A stretch of DNA of 64,000 bases. Source: CAYQMF01 sp964418595 (GTDB lineage: Bacteria > Planctomycetota > UBA1135 > UBA2386). Below the pieces are notes generated by a model. It was not told the origin of the DNA. It worked only from the letters and a program-made list of their open reading frames with translations, and made no database searches. The stretch is from assembly GCA_964418595.1 (NCBI GenBank), contig CAYQMF010000008.1, positions 35,345 through 99,344 on the forward strand, in the 5' to 3' direction. Shown here piece by piece: positions 24,198 through 33,220 of the stretch (its first letter is position 1; each line of letters begins with the position of its first letter). Made by a program: the position numbers and the translations under genes.

Positions 24198-26998
24198 ACA
24201 CCGTCTTCGCGGTGCTGTGCGCCATCTGGCGCTACAGCCTGCTCGTCACGCTGCCGGTGACGATCTTCTTCGGGGTGTGGCTCTCCCGCACGGAGCGCGA
24301 CTTCGCGCAGTTCCGGATGCGGCACACGCCGCTGGTCGGCTACGCGTACACCGACATCGCCGACGCGCACTTCGCGCAGATGGTCAACCGCATGGTGCTG
24401 TCGGCGACGTCGGTCCTCGGGAGCCAGCGCGACGATCGCGACCTCCGCGTCCTGCACCTGCGGGCCGACGAGTCTGCGCTCGCGCAGCTCGACTCCGATC
24501 TCCCCGACTCGGGCTTCCAGTTCGTGAAGGGCGAGATCCTGACCGGGGACGGCGCTCTCTCCTGCCGGTTGCGCTACCGCGGCGACACGGCCGTGCACTG
24601 GGGGTACCCGAAGAAGTCGTGGCGCGTGAAAATGGCCGGGGGCGCGATGTGGGAGGGGCTCGCGTCGTTCAACCTGCTCGCGCCGAAGCTCGCCTGCCAC
24701 CTGAACAACTTCCTCGGCTACCGCCTCGCCTCGATCATGGGGCTGATCGCGCCGCGCGCCGAGCTTGTCGAAGTGACCCTCAACGGCATGCCGATGGGCG
24801 TGCACTTGATGGTCGAGCAGCTCGAGGAGTCGACCCTGCGCGCGCACGGCGTGATGCCGGGGGACGTGTACTCCGGGGAGTTGATCGGGCGCGACCGACG
24901 CGAGCGGCTGTACCCCTCGGTGTTCCGCTACCCGGGCACCTGGACCAAGATCGCCATCAACAACCACTACCCCGCCGATGCCAAGCCCGCCCTGCTCCGG
25001 CTGGCGCGCCTCGCACTGGAGACACCGAGCGAGGCCCAGCACGCGCAACTGGCGGCGCTGCTCGATCTCGAGGCCTGGGGACGGTTCAGCGCCTACGAGA
25101 CGCTGGCCCAGACGTGGCACTACGACAGTGCCCACAACTGGCGCCTGTTCTGGGACAGCAACCGCGGCAAGATCGTGCCGCTGGTCTGGGATCCCGTCGC
25201 CTACCACGACAACTGGGTCGCCCCCGGGGACTACTCGCCGGAGGTCGTCGTCAGCCACCTGCACCTCGCCCTGTTCGCGAACGGCGAGTTCCTGCGCGAA
25301 CGGCAGCGCGCGTTCGCCGAGTTCTTCGCGACCGGCAAGGACCGCGAGTTCTTCGCGCTCTTCGACGCCACCCGGCCCCCGCTCGAACGCGCCGTGGCGG
25401 GCGATCCCATCGGCCGGCCGACCTCGAAGCCGACGATCCTGGCGGCGATCGCCAACCTGCGCGCGGTGACGACCCGGGTCTTCGAGGCGACGCGTGCGGA
25501 GTACCTCGGCTCCGGCGGTAGCGTGCAGTACGCCCGCGGCGGCGACGACGAGCTGACGCTGCAGGTGACCGGACGCATCCCCGTCGACGATGTCGTGCTG
25601 CGCTTCGACCATCCGGTGACCCAGACGCCGCGTTTCGCCGTGCGCACCTGGCGCGATGGCGAGCCACAGCACGTCGACGTGTCGGGCGCCGCGTCGACGC
25701 GCGGGTCGGAGGTCACCTTGAATCTCGGGCTCCTCGCACCCCTGCAGCCGCAGTTCGCGCTCACCTTCTCGCCGGAGAACTGCAACCGTCGCCGGCCGAA
25801 GGTGGGGCACTACGAGCTGCTCGCCAGTGGCGGCAGCTTGGCCGACCTGCGCGACGTGCATGTGCGGCGTGCCGGCCATGACCAGCCCGCGCAACGGGTC
25901 GATGCCTTGCCGAGGCAGGACATCGCCGAGCTGTTCCTCGCCGTCGCGCCGGCGCCGGTGCGCACCGCCACGGTCGTTAGCGGGCGCATCCTCATCGAGG
26001 GTGACCACGAGGTCCTCGGCGACGTGGTGATCGAGCCGGGCACGACCGTCGCCATGGCGCCGGGAGCCAACCTGCGATTCTGGGGGCGGGTGCTCGCGGA
26101 GGGCACGGAGGCGGCACCGATCCAGTTCGTGCCGGCGACCGAGGGGCAGGCGCCCTGGGGGGTGGTGACGCTGCAGGGCCAGGGCTGCAGAGGCTCGCGC
26201 CTGCGCCACTGCCACTTCGCGCTCGGCAGCGGCTGGAAACAGCCGCTGTGGGAGTACTCGGCGATGTTCAACGTGCACGACGCCGACGACGTGCACCTCG
26301 TCGACTGCCGCTTCCGCGACAGCCAGGTCGTCGACGACATGGTGCACGTGATCCTCTGCGACCGGCTGGAGATGGTGCGCTGCGTGTTCGAGCGCTCGCT
26401 GTCCGACGCGGTCGACCTCGACATCTGCACGGCTGTCGTGCGCGACTGCGTGTTCCGTGCGTCGGGCAACGACTCACTCGACCTGATGACCTGCAAGGTC
26501 GTGGTCACCGACACCCTGTTCGAGGACGCGGGCGACAAGGGGATCTCCGTGGGCGAGGGCTCGTGGCTGCTGACCCTCGGCTCGACCTTCCGGCGCTGCA
26601 ACATCGGCACGCAGGGCAAGGACAGCTCGCGCGGCGCCTACTACAACTGCGAGTTCGACGCCTGCAACATCGCCGTCGACTGCTACCAGAAGAACTGGCG
26701 GTACCACGACGGCGGACACCTCGCCTTCTACAAGTCGCGCTTCGTGAACACGAACACGAGCCTCACGGCCGACACGCACTCGAGCATCCGGCTGTCCGAC
26801 TGCTACACCGACTTCGCCTGGCCAGCGAACTCGCAGGTCCGGTTCGATGCGCTCTGCGATCGGGAGGCGCGCGACGTGGCGCGCGAGAACAAGCCGCTGC
26901 CCTTCCCGTCGGAACTCGGCTCGCTCGTCGAGCAGGGTGCCGCGCCGTTCCAGTCGGTGGTGCCCGGCGTGCGTGGTCCGGCGCCCGCGCCCCGCTGA
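24194..26998 (+). CDS. CotH-family kinase fused to a parallel beta-helix
   Basis: 934 aa. A transmembrane segment lies near residues 10-30 (YSLLVTLPVTIFFGVWL). Residues ~85-420 are CotH-like: RYRGDTAVHWGYPKKSWRV near 127 (glycine-rich and lysine-bearing), NGMPMGVHLMVEQLEES near 195, and DSAHNWRLFWD with KIVPLVWDPVAYHDNW near 310-335, which fits the metal-binding acidic residues of CotH kinases. CotH proteins phosphorylate partner proteins in Bacillus spores. Residues ~605-880 form a right-handed beta-helix, with repeated segments such as VHLVDCRFRDS, MVRCVFERS and VVRDCVFRAS. Such a fusion suggests a surface-directed kinase or a binding module for glycans. The neighbouring VTC and DUF4956 genes are the usual companions of bacterial cotH. 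Confidence 0.82.
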   Translation: MNTVFAVLCAIWRYSLLVTLPVTIFFGVWLSRTERDFAQFRMRHTPLVGYAYTDIADAHFAQMVNRMVLSATSVLGSQRDDRDLRVLHLRADESALAQLDSDLPDSGFQFVKGEILTGDGALSCRLRYRGDTAVHWGYPKKSWRVKMAGGAMWEGLASFNLLAPKLACHLNNFLGYRLASIMGLIAPRAELVEVTLNGMPMGVHLMVEQLEESTLRAHGVMPGDVYSGELIGRDRRERLYPSVFRYPGTWTKIAINNHYPADAKPALLRLARLALETPSEAQHAQLAALLDLEAWGRFSAYETLAQTWHYDSAHNWRLFWDSNRGKIVPLVWDPVAYHDNWVAPGDYSPEVVVSHLHLALFANGEFLRERQRAFAEFFATGKDREFFALFDATRPPLERAVAGDPIGRPTSKPTILAAIANLRAVTTRVFEATRAEYLGSGGSVQYARGGDDELTLQVTGRIPVDDVVLRFDHPVTQTPRFAVRTWRDGEPQHVDVSGAASTRGSEVTLNLGLLAPLQPQFALTFSPENCNRRRPKVGHYELLASGGSLADLRDVHVRRAGHDQPAQRVDALPRQDIAELFLAVAPAPVRTATVVSGRILIEGDHEVLGDVVIEPGTTVAMAPGANLRFWGRVLAEGTEAAPIQFVPATEGQAPWGVVTLQGQGCRGSRLRHCHFALGSGWKQPLWEYSAMFNVHDADDVHLVDCRFRDSQVVDDMVHVILCDRLEMVRCVFERSLSDAVDLDICTAVVRDCVFRASGNDSLDLMTCKVVVTDTLFEDAGDKGISVGEGSWLLTLGSTFRRCNIGTQGKDSSRGAYYNCEFDACNIAVDCYQKNWRYHDGGHLAFYKSRFVNTNTSLTADTHSSIRLSDCYTDFAWPANSQVRFDALCDREARDVARENKPLPFPSELGSLVEQGAAPFQSVVPGVRGPAPAPR

Positions 26999-28203
26999 TG
27001 GACCTGCCGCCGCCGTCCCCCTTCGCCCGCCACTGGCGCCTCGACCCCGACGTGGTGTTCCTCAACCACGGCTCGTTCGGAGCGTGCCCCGTCGCCGTGC
27101 TCGAAGCGCAGCACGAGTGGCGGCAACGCATGGAGCGAGAGCCGGTACGGTTCCTGCACCGCGAACTCGAGACGCATCTCGACGCCGCGCGCGAGCGGCT
27201 GGCCGGGTTCCTGCGCGCCGATGCCGACGACCTCGCCTTCGTGGCCAACGCCACCGTCGGCGTGAACACCATCCTGCGCTCGCTCACCCTCGCGGCCGGC
27301 GACGAGGTCGTGACCACGAACCACGAATACAACGCCTGCCGCAACGCGCTCGACGACGTGGTGGCGAAGGCCGGGGCTCGGGTGGTGCAGGCGCAGATCG
27401 GCTTTCCCGGCTGCACGCGCGAGCAGGTGATCGAGGCGGTGACCGGGGCCCTCTCGCCACGCACGCGCCTCGTCCTCATCGACCACGTGACGAGTCCGAC
27501 CGGGCTCGTGCTGCCGGTGGGAGAAGTGATTGCCATCGCGCGCGCGCGCGGCATCGAGATCCTTGTCGACGGTGCGCACGCACCGGGGATGCTCGACCTC
27601 GACCTCCGGCGGCTCGGCGCCACCTACTACACCGGCAACTGCCACAAGTGGCTGTGCGCGCCGAAGGGTGCGGCCTTCCTGTGGGTGCGCCGCGATCGCC
27701 AGCCCGGCGTCCGGCCGCTCGTCATCAGCCACGGCGCCAACTCGCCGCGTGCCGACCGCAGCCGCTTCCGCCTCGAATTCGACTTCACCGGCACCGGCGA
27801 CTACACGCCGTTCCTCACCGTGCCGACCGCGCTCGACGCGATGGCTGGCATGCTCCCGGGCGGGTTCACCGAACTGCGCGCGCACAACCACGCGCTGGTG
27901 CGCTACGGCCGCAACCTTCTGTGCGACACCCTGGGGATCACCGTGCCGGCCCCGGATGCGATGCTCGGCTCGTTGGCGGCGGTGCCCCTTCCGGATGCCG
28001 CCCTGCCGCCGGTTCCACCACATGGGCTCGACACGCTCCAGGTGCGGCTGTTCGCCGAACACCGCATCGAGGTTCCGGTCCCATCGTGGCCCGCACGGCC
28101 GCGGCGGCTGCTCCGCATCTCGGCCCAGATCTACAACTCGAAGGCCCAGTACGACCACCTCGCGCGGGCTCTCGCCGCCAACCTGGCTCGCGCGTCACGC
28201 TGA
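26998..28203 (+). CDS. class V aminotransferase (isopenicillin N epimerase-like)
   Basis: 401 aa from the ATG overlapping the CotH stop (TGATG). Features of PLP-dependent class V enzymes are clear: VFLNHGSFGACPVAVLE at the N-terminus, VANATVGVNTILRSL near 82, the Asp that contacts the PLP ring in LVDGAHAPGMLDLDL near 190, and the Schiff-base Lys in YTGNCHKWLCAPKG near 220. The sequence is closest in pattern to isopenicillin-N-epimerase-like or cysteine-desulfurase-like proteins of unknown substrate. It is not a known member of CotH/VTC clusters, and its tight coupling here is unusual. Confidence 0.88.
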   Translation: MDLPPPSPFARHWRLDPDVVFLNHGSFGACPVAVLEAQHEWRQRMEREPVRFLHRELETHLDAARERLAGFLRADADDLAFVANATVGVNTILRSLTLAAGDEVVTTNHEYNACRNALDDVVAKAGARVVQAQIGFPGCTREQVIEAVTGALSPRTRLVLIDHVTSPTGLVLPVGEVIAIARARGIEILVDGAHAPGMLDLDLRRLGATYYTGNCHKWLCAPKGAAFLWVRRDRQPGVRPLVISHGANSPRADRSRFRLEFDFTGTGDYTPFLTVPTALDAMAGMLPGGFTELRAHNHALVRYGRNLLCDTLGITVPAPDAMLGSLAAVPLPDAALPPVPPHGLDTLQVRLFAEHRIEVPVPSWPARPRRLLRISAQIYNSKAQYDHLARALAANLARASR

Positions 28204-28264
28204 GGGCAACCGGCCGCATCGGCTCGATGGCATGGGTTCAAGCCATGGTCGTCCGCCCGCCGAC

Positions 28265-29077
28265 ATGAGCAGGGACGGCGCGCTGGTTCGTGCCGTCGTC
28301 GTCGGCATACTTGGCGCCCCGCCGCTCCCCGTGCCCGCCAAACTCCACTTCCTGCGCTTCGAGTTCAAGTACGTGCTCCGCGCCGATCTCCGTCGTGAGA
28401 TCGAGAGCGAGCTCGGCTACTTCGTGCAGCTCGACCCGTACGTGGGCTCGCGCGCCGACAAGAAGTACCTGGTGCGCAGCCTGTACTTCGATGACCCGTC
28501 GTACTCGTGCTACTTCGCGAAGGTGCAGGGCGACCTGCACCGCGCCAAGTTCCGGTTGCGCACCTACTCGCGCGATCCGGCGGAGGCCTGCGCCACGTTC
28601 CTCGAAGTCAAGGGGCGCCACAACGCGCTGGTGTTCAAGCACCGCACGCCCCTGGCGCGCGGCGCAGCCGGTCGCTTCGCCGCCGGCGAGACCGGCGTCA
28701 CGGAGGCGATCTTCGCGCGCGGGGTCGAAGGCCCGGTCCTCGACCGCTTCCGCTTCGAGGTCGCGCGCAAGCAGCTCCGCCCGCTGATGTTGATCGACTA
28801 CCAGCGGCGCCCGTACGTGAGCAAGTACGACGCCGAGTTCCGACTCACCTTCGACGACAGCCTGCGCGCCACGCGCACCGAGTCTCTCTACCCCGCACCG
28901 TGGGAGACGAGCCGCGAGGTCCTGCAGGGCTACACGATCATGGAGGTGAAGTTCCGCCACGCCGTCCCGTCGTGGTTCCACCGCATCCTGCAGAGCTACA
29001 ACCTGCGCCGCCAATCGGTGTCGAAGATCTGCAAGGGCATGGAGGCCTGGCAGCTCTCGCCGCTGCTCGAGACCTGA
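28265..29077 (+). CDS. VTC-domain protein (polyphosphate polymerase type)
   Basis: About 270 aa from ATG 28265; a GTG at 28331 would give a start closer to the conserved core and is a serious alternative. The whole chain is a VTC tunnel domain. The expected basic and acidic pairs are visible: FEFKYVLR near the start, KFRLRTYS near 97, FLEVKGRHN near 113, LIDYQRRPYVSKYD near 175, IMEVKFRHAVPSWF near 225 and SVSKICKGM near 255. In yeast, VTC4 makes polyphosphate from ATP; bacterial homologues are often next to cotH and a DUF4956 gene, as here. Polymerase activity is inferred from family. Confidence 0.88.
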   Translation: MSRDGALVRAVVVGILGAPPLPVPAKLHFLRFEFKYVLRADLRREIESELGYFVQLDPYVGSRADKKYLVRSLYFDDPSYSCYFAKVQGDLHRAKFRLRTYSRDPAEACATFLEVKGRHNALVFKHRTPLARGAAGRFAAGETGVTEAIFARGVEGPVLDRFRFEVARKQLRPLMLIDYQRRPYVSKYDAEFRLTFDDSLRATRTESLYPAPWETSREVLQGYTIMEVKFRHAVPSWFHRILQSYNLRRQSVSKICKGMEAWQLSPLLET

Positions 29078-29104
29078 TCACCCCCCATCGACACGTCCGA
29101 GACC

Positions 29105-29806
29105 ATGAACATGACCCTCGCCGCCCTGCAAGACCCGTTCAGCCTGACCGGTGGGGCGCTGACCTACACCAACGTCCAGGTCGTCCTCCTCCTGAGCCTC
29201 GCCTTCCTGCTCGGGCTCGTGATCGCCAACGTCTACCGGGTGACACACAAGGGTCTGTCGTACTCGCAGGGGTTCACGCTCACCATCGTGTTCGTCAGCG
29301 TGATCGTGGCCGCGGTCATGATGGTGATCGGCAACAACATCGCCCGCGCATTCGCCCTGGTCGGCGCGCTGTCGATCATCCGCTTCCGGACGGTCGTCAA
29401 GGACACCAAGGACACCGCATTCATCTTCGCCAGCCTCGCGGTGGGGATGGCGGCTGGCACGGCGCTCTACTTCCTGGCGGTCGCGACGACGGCGTTCTTC
29501 GCGATCATCGCCATCGTGCTGCATCGGATGAACTTCGGCGCGCTCTACAAGAGCGAGTTCATCCTCCGCTTCGTGTTCGACCAGGCGCACACCAGCGCTG
29601 CATATCTCGAGCGCATCCAGGAAGCGGCCAAGCGCTCGAACCTGCTGCACATCGAGCCGAGCGGCGATGGGAAGTACCTGTCGCTGACCTACGACATCAA
29701 CCTGCGCGAGGGCGTCAAGCCCGACCAGTTCGCGCAGCAGATGGGCACCGTCGAGGGTGCGTCGCAGGTCACGCTGATCGCTTCGAAGAACGACGTCGAC
29801 TTCTGA
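29105..29806 (+). CDS. DUF4956 membrane protein
   Basis: 233 aa. Four hydrophobic segments lie in the first ~145 residues (VVLLLSLAFLLGLVIANVY, then GFTLTIVFVSVIVAAVMMVI, a segment around FALVGALSIIRF, and AVATTAFFAIIAIVLHRM). The conserved loop RFRTVVKDTKDTAFIFASL is the hallmark of DUF4956. The C-terminal ~85 residues are soluble and mixed alpha/beta. In the usual cotH-VTC-DUF4956 neighbourhood it is proposed to be a membrane partner, perhaps for polyphosphate or product transfer; that role is not proven. The stop codon is part of the hairpin that follows. Confidence 0.9.
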   Translation: MNMTLAALQDPFSLTGGALTYTNVQVVLLLSLAFLLGLVIANVYRVTHKGLSYSQGFTLTIVFVSVIVAAVMMVIGNNIARAFALVGALSIIRFRTVVKDTKDTAFIFASLAVGMAAGTALYFLAVATTAFFAIIAIVLHRMNFGALYKSEFILRFVFDQAHTSAAYLERIQEAAKRSNLLHIEPSGDGKYLSLTYDINLREGVKPDQFAQQMGTVEGASQVTLIASKNDVDF

Positions 29807-29840
29807 GCAGCCTCGCCCGCTGCGCGGGCGACGCTGCTCA
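29804..29840. terminator. 17-bp stem hairpin at the end of the CotH/VTC operon
   Basis: TGAGCAGC (29804-29811) pairs with GCTGCTCA (29833-29840). Inside it, TCGCCCGC (29813-29820) pairs with GCGGGCGA (29824-29831) around a TGC loop, leaving one C/C mismatch. The stop codon of the DUF4956 gene is within the stem. Stability and position suggest a transcription end or an RNA-stabilising structure. No T-tract follows, so the call is tentative. Confidence 0.5.
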
Positions 29841-30069
29841 GTCATCCCCTGGACGCCGCAACGCGGGATCCGGCAGCGAGGAGACGAACGCCACCGGCCC
29901 CGCTGCGCCGTTCCCGCACCCAGCCTCGCCCGCTGCGCGGGCGACGCTGCTCAGTCATCCCCTGGACGCCGCAACGCGGGATCCGGCAGCGAGGAGACGA
30001 ACGCCACCGGCCCCGCTGCGCCGTTCCCGCACCCAGCCTCGCCCGCTGCGCGGGCGACGCTGCTCAGTC
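29808..30069. repeat. 113-bp tandem repeat, two full copies and a partial third
   Basis: Unit starts at 29808, 29921 and 30034, an exact 113-bp spacing; the third copy stops after ~36 bp. The full copies look identical by eye. Each copy carries the GC-rich hairpin core CGCCCGCTGCGCGGGCG. The repeat fills most of the 346-bp space between the DUF4956 gene and the convergent kinase-associated gene. No gene is seen here. It is too long and too few in number for a CRISPR array. Confidence 0.9.
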
Positions 30070-30152
30070 GAGAGGCGACGCAAGAGCTTGCGCACTCCCT
30101 CGGGCCCACGTGGCTGCGGCAAGCTCCCTTGCCCCGTGGCAGTCTCTGTCCT

Positions 30153-31868
30153 TCAGGCGTCGCGCAGATGACGCATGGGCCGCAGACCGAGATCGGAGGC
30201 GCGTCGGTCGGGATGATGCTGCCCGTCGATCGGAAAGCTCCTTTCGTGAGCTTCGTACTGCATCTTCCACGACAGTCCGACCGTCACACCGAGACTCGGG
30301 CCGCCGCGGGCATCGGGATCACCATCGAAGGTGACGTTGCCCATCGAGTACATCGTCATGCTCGTCCATTCGCTGACGTTGCCGAGCATGTCGTGGAAAC
30401 CCCAGGCGTTCGCAGGCAACGATCCGACCGGCGCGAGCCCGAGCGCTCGAGACTCGCTCCGCAGTACGTTGCCATGCGTGAGGACCTCCGCGGCGAGAGC
30501 ATGCGCCGGCTCGCCGCCACACCAGAACGCGTGCTTCCACACGTCCACGTGCGGCAGCCCCAGCGCCCACGGAGCCAACGTGGCGTCAGCTTCGTGCCTG
30601 GACAACGAGGTCGCCGGCTCGATGGTCGCGTCGTGGGTGGTCGCCGTCTCGCCGCGCAACCTCGACCACTGCGCCTTCGTCACCTCGAACCGGGACAGGA
30701 AGAACCCAGGAAACCAGTTCTGTCGATGGCTCGGCACTAGTACGAGCACCATCCCGTGCTCCGGCCGCAGCCGGATCGAGCCGTCGGCTGCGTGCCGCGG
30801 CAGCTCGTGGTGGGCAAAGGTGGGATCGTCCGCGACGTTCCACGCCGACCGCAGATCGTAGAACTCCCAGAGACGGGTTGCGGGGTTCATCCCGAGGGGG
30901 ATCAGCCCGAGCTGAGGGACGAGGTCGATGGGAGAGTCGCCGTAGAGTGTGGAAGCGGTGACGCCGTCGGCACCAGCCACGGCTCGACGCGCTGCCTCCC
31001 AGCCTGGCGCTCCCTCCCAGTTGCGCAGCGTGAGGCCTTCGACAGCCTGCGCCCACCGCAGCCGGTTCTCCAGCGCTTGCACTTCGTGGTCAGCGAAGCC
31101 GGCGAGGTCGGCGACGAACCGGGTCAGCTCGTCGTGCAGGAACTGTCGTGCCGCGTCCACGAAGCGGAAAGTCCGGGCGGTCGCAACCTGCTCGGCCAAG
31201 GCTGCCAACTGTGCGCGGAGTGGGGCCAGTTCGTCGCTGGTCGCAGCACTTGTCGCGTGGCCGATGGCGGCATCGAGGTCTTGCCGCTGTTGCTCATACT
31301 TCTGTGGATCGAGGGCCGCAGATTGCTCGGCCTGGCGTTGGGCCTCCGCGTCCTTCCCGTTCGCGAACCAGGCCCAGGCCAGCGTGTCGCTGATGGCGGC
31401 GCGTTGATCCAACGGCAGGTCGTCGGCCGTCTGCCACGCGTGCAGGGCGAGGGCCAACCCGCGAGCTTCATCGCCCCACACGCGTGACCGCTCTTCGGGC
31501 TCCACCATCGCCCACGCGAGGTCGTTCAGACCGAGCGGTGGAAAGCGCAGGTCCTCTGGCGTGAGGCGGGGGATCTCGAGCGGTACTCCATGCCGGATCG
31601 CGGCCGCACGGTCAGTGGCCCGGATCCTGGCGCTCAGGTTTCGCCACTCTTCGTAGCGCGGGTGTCGCTCGCGGTCGGCCGCCTCCTGCTCGGGCGTGCG
31701 TGGCAGGGCGTCGCGGCGCATCTCGCCCAGGACGGCGGCCACAAGAGGGCCCAGTTCGACGAGCGGCTGCGCCTCGCGCCGCGACCACTCCTCGAAAGCC
31801 CCCAAGTTCGCCGGGTCCGCGGCGAGCGCCATCGGCGCGCGTGCCTTCGCTCCGCGGAGCCGGACCAC
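30153..31868 (-). CDS. FGE/SUMF1-like C-terminal half of a frameshifted Ser/Thr kinase
   Basis: 571 codons in a frame shifted by one base relative to the kinase at 31634-33145; it starts with a GTG within VVRLRGAKARAP. In related planctomycete proteins a sequence of the type EFDxLAGVV is continuous, and here the kinase frame ends EFDLLAG while this frame begins VVRLRG, so the two are one gene missing one base near 31873. The long middle region is helical and probably extracytoplasmic. Residues ~340-560 resemble the formylglycine-generating-enzyme/SUMF1 fold (FFLSRFEVTKAQWSRL, NAWGFHDMLGNVSEWT, DLGLRPMRHL). The active-site cysteines are absent, so it is probably a binding domain. Confidence 0.75.
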   Translation of the reverse strand: MVRLRGAKARAPMALAADPANLGAFEEWSRREAQPLVELGPLVAAVLGEMRRDALPRTPEQEAADRERHPRYEEWRNLSARIRATDRAAAIRHGVPLEIPRLTPEDLRFPPLGLNDLAWAMVEPEERSRVWGDEARGLALALHAWQTADDLPLDQRAAISDTLAWAWFANGKDAEAQRQAEQSAALDPQKYEQQRQDLDAAIGHATSAATSDELAPLRAQLAALAEQVATARTFRFVDAARQFLHDELTRFVADLAGFADHEVQALENRLRWAQAVEGLTLRNWEGAPGWEAARRAVAGADGVTASTLYGDSPIDLVPQLGLIPLGMNPATRLWEFYDLRSAWNVADDPTFAHHELPRHAADGSIRLRPEHGMVLVLVPSHRQNWFPGFFLSRFEVTKAQWSRLRGETATTHDATIEPATSLSRHEADATLAPWALGLPHVDVWKHAFWCGGEPAHALAAEVLTHGNVLRSESRALGLAPVGSLPANAWGFHDMLGNVSEWTSMTMYSMGNVTFDGDPDARGGPSLGVTVGLSWKMQYEAHERSFPIDGQHHPDRRASDLGLRPMRHLRDA

Positions 31869-33145
31869 CCAGCCAGCAGGTCGAACTCCGCCGTCTTCGC
31901 GCTCAATCGGGTCGCCGTCGCCCGCTCGCGCAACCAGGACGCCGTGATCGCCGCGAAGGCTGCCGCCAGGCCGACCGCGGCGACCCCCGCGGCGACAAGC
32001 CGTGCACGATGCCGACGCGCGAACTTCGCGACGCGATAGCCGAACGATGGCGCGCGCGCGAGCACCGGTTCACCGGCGAGGTGTCTTTCCACGTCCGCCT
32101 CCAGCTCGTGCACAGTCTGGTATCGGCGCGTCCGATCCTTCTCCAGGCACTTGAGCACGACCCAATCGAGATCCGAGCGCAGGCGCGCGAGCAGCTCGGC
32201 AGAGTCAGCGCGCCGTGTCGATCGAGACGCCGTGGCACTCGTGACCCTCGCGCTCGGCCGGGGCGGATCGATGTCACAGATGACCTGGCACATTCCCTCG
32301 TAGCCGGCGGCGCGAAGCTGATTCGTGTCGAAGGGCAGAGCGCCGGTGAGTAGTTGGTAGAGCACGGTGCCGAGGGAATACACGTCGGTGCGCGTGTCGA
32401 TGTCTAGGCCACCCAGGCCGGCTTGCTCGGGCGACATGTATTCCGGCGTGCCGAGAATCACACCGCGTTCCGTGAAAACCGTGCGCTCCGTCAGACGGTG
32501 GTCTGTGGCGCGCGCAAGCCCGAAGTCGATGATCTTCGCGATGGGACGGTCACCTTGGACCGTCACCAGGATGTTGTTGGGAGTCAGGTCACGGTGAACC
32601 ACGCCCTTGGTGTGTGCGTGCTGCACGCCGCTGCACACCTGCTGGAACAGGCGCAGCCGAGCGTCGATCGACAGCCGATTCGCGTCGCAGTAGCGCGTGA
32701 TCGGGATGCCGCGCACCAACTCCATTGCGAAGTAGGGTCGACCTCGCGCCGTACTGCCGGCCTCGAAAACCTTGGCGATGTGGTCATGATCCATGAGCGC
32801 CAGCGCCTGACGCTCCAGTTCGAACCTCGCCAACACGCCGCGGGTGTCCATGCCGGCCTTGATCACTTTCAGCGCGACCCGGCGTCGGACGGGCGTGTCC
32901 TGCTCGGCGACGAATACGCTGCCCATGCCGCCTTCCCCGATCCGCTCGCGCAGCACGAACGGACCGACACGGTCCCCAGGTCCGAGATCGGTGCCCTGAA
33001 CCTGTTCCGCCGCCGCCTCGATTGCGTCCGCCTGCGCAGGGAAGCGACGCTGCAGTTCCGCCACCCCGGGCCAGAACCCACCTTCGTCTCCGTCCAGCAG
33101 GCGCAACAGGGCCGACTCGACTCCGCTCGGCAGAGGGTTGGTCAT
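31634..33145 (-). CDS. serine/threonine protein kinase, N-terminal half (frameshifted gene)
   Basis: Start ATG at 33145 (an upstream in-frame ATG at 33187 lacks support). After ~60 residues comes a complete Hanks-type kinase domain: IGEGGMGSVFVAE (P-loop), VALKVIKAGMD (ATP-binding Lys), GVVHRDLTPNNILV (catalytic loop, with T where K is most common), KIIDFGLARA (DFG), and GTPEYMSPEQA (P+1 loop). A transmembrane segment follows near 385-405 (LVAAGVAAVGLAAAFAAITA). Homology ends at EFDLLAG, after which the frame is wrong until a stop at 31634. It should signal through a sensor part encoded in the next frame. The HRDLTPN variation is seen in some planctomycete kinases. Confidence 0.85.
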   Translation of the reverse strand: MTNPLPSGVESALLRLLDGDEGGFWPGVAELQRRFPAQADAIEAAAEQVQGTDLGPGDRVGPFVLRERIGEGGMGSVFVAEQDTPVRRRVALKVIKAGMDTRGVLARFELERQALALMDHDHIAKVFEAGSTARGRPYFAMELVRGIPITRYCDANRLSIDARLRLFQQVCSGVQHAHTKGVVHRDLTPNNILVTVQGDRPIAKIIDFGLARATDHRLTERTVFTERGVILGTPEYMSPEQAGLGGLDIDTRTDVYSLGTVLYQLLTGALPFDTNQLRAAGYEGMCQVICDIDPPRPSARVTSATASRSTRRADSAELLARLRSDLDWVVLKCLEKDRTRRYQTVHELEADVERHLAGEPVLARAPSFGYRVAKFARRHRARLVAAGVAAVGLAAAFAAITASWLRERATATRLSAKTAEFDLLAGWSGSAERRHARRWRSPRTRRTWGLSRSGRGARRSRSSNWALLWPPSWARCAATPCHARPSRRRPTASDTRATKSGET

Positions 33146-33220
33146 GGGAGCAGTCGAGCAACCGTAGCCTCGGCGTGGCTCTCCCACAATCCAACGTCCT
33201 CGACGGCTCAGGCGGCTCGT

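Noticed and set aside
29808..30069. CRISPR-like array
   Set aside because: Units are 113 bp with no variable spacers, there are only 2.3 copies, and no cas gene is present.
30153..30800. Active formylglycine-generating enzyme
   Set aside because: The fold is recognisable, but the catalytic cysteines are missing, so only a binding role is likely.
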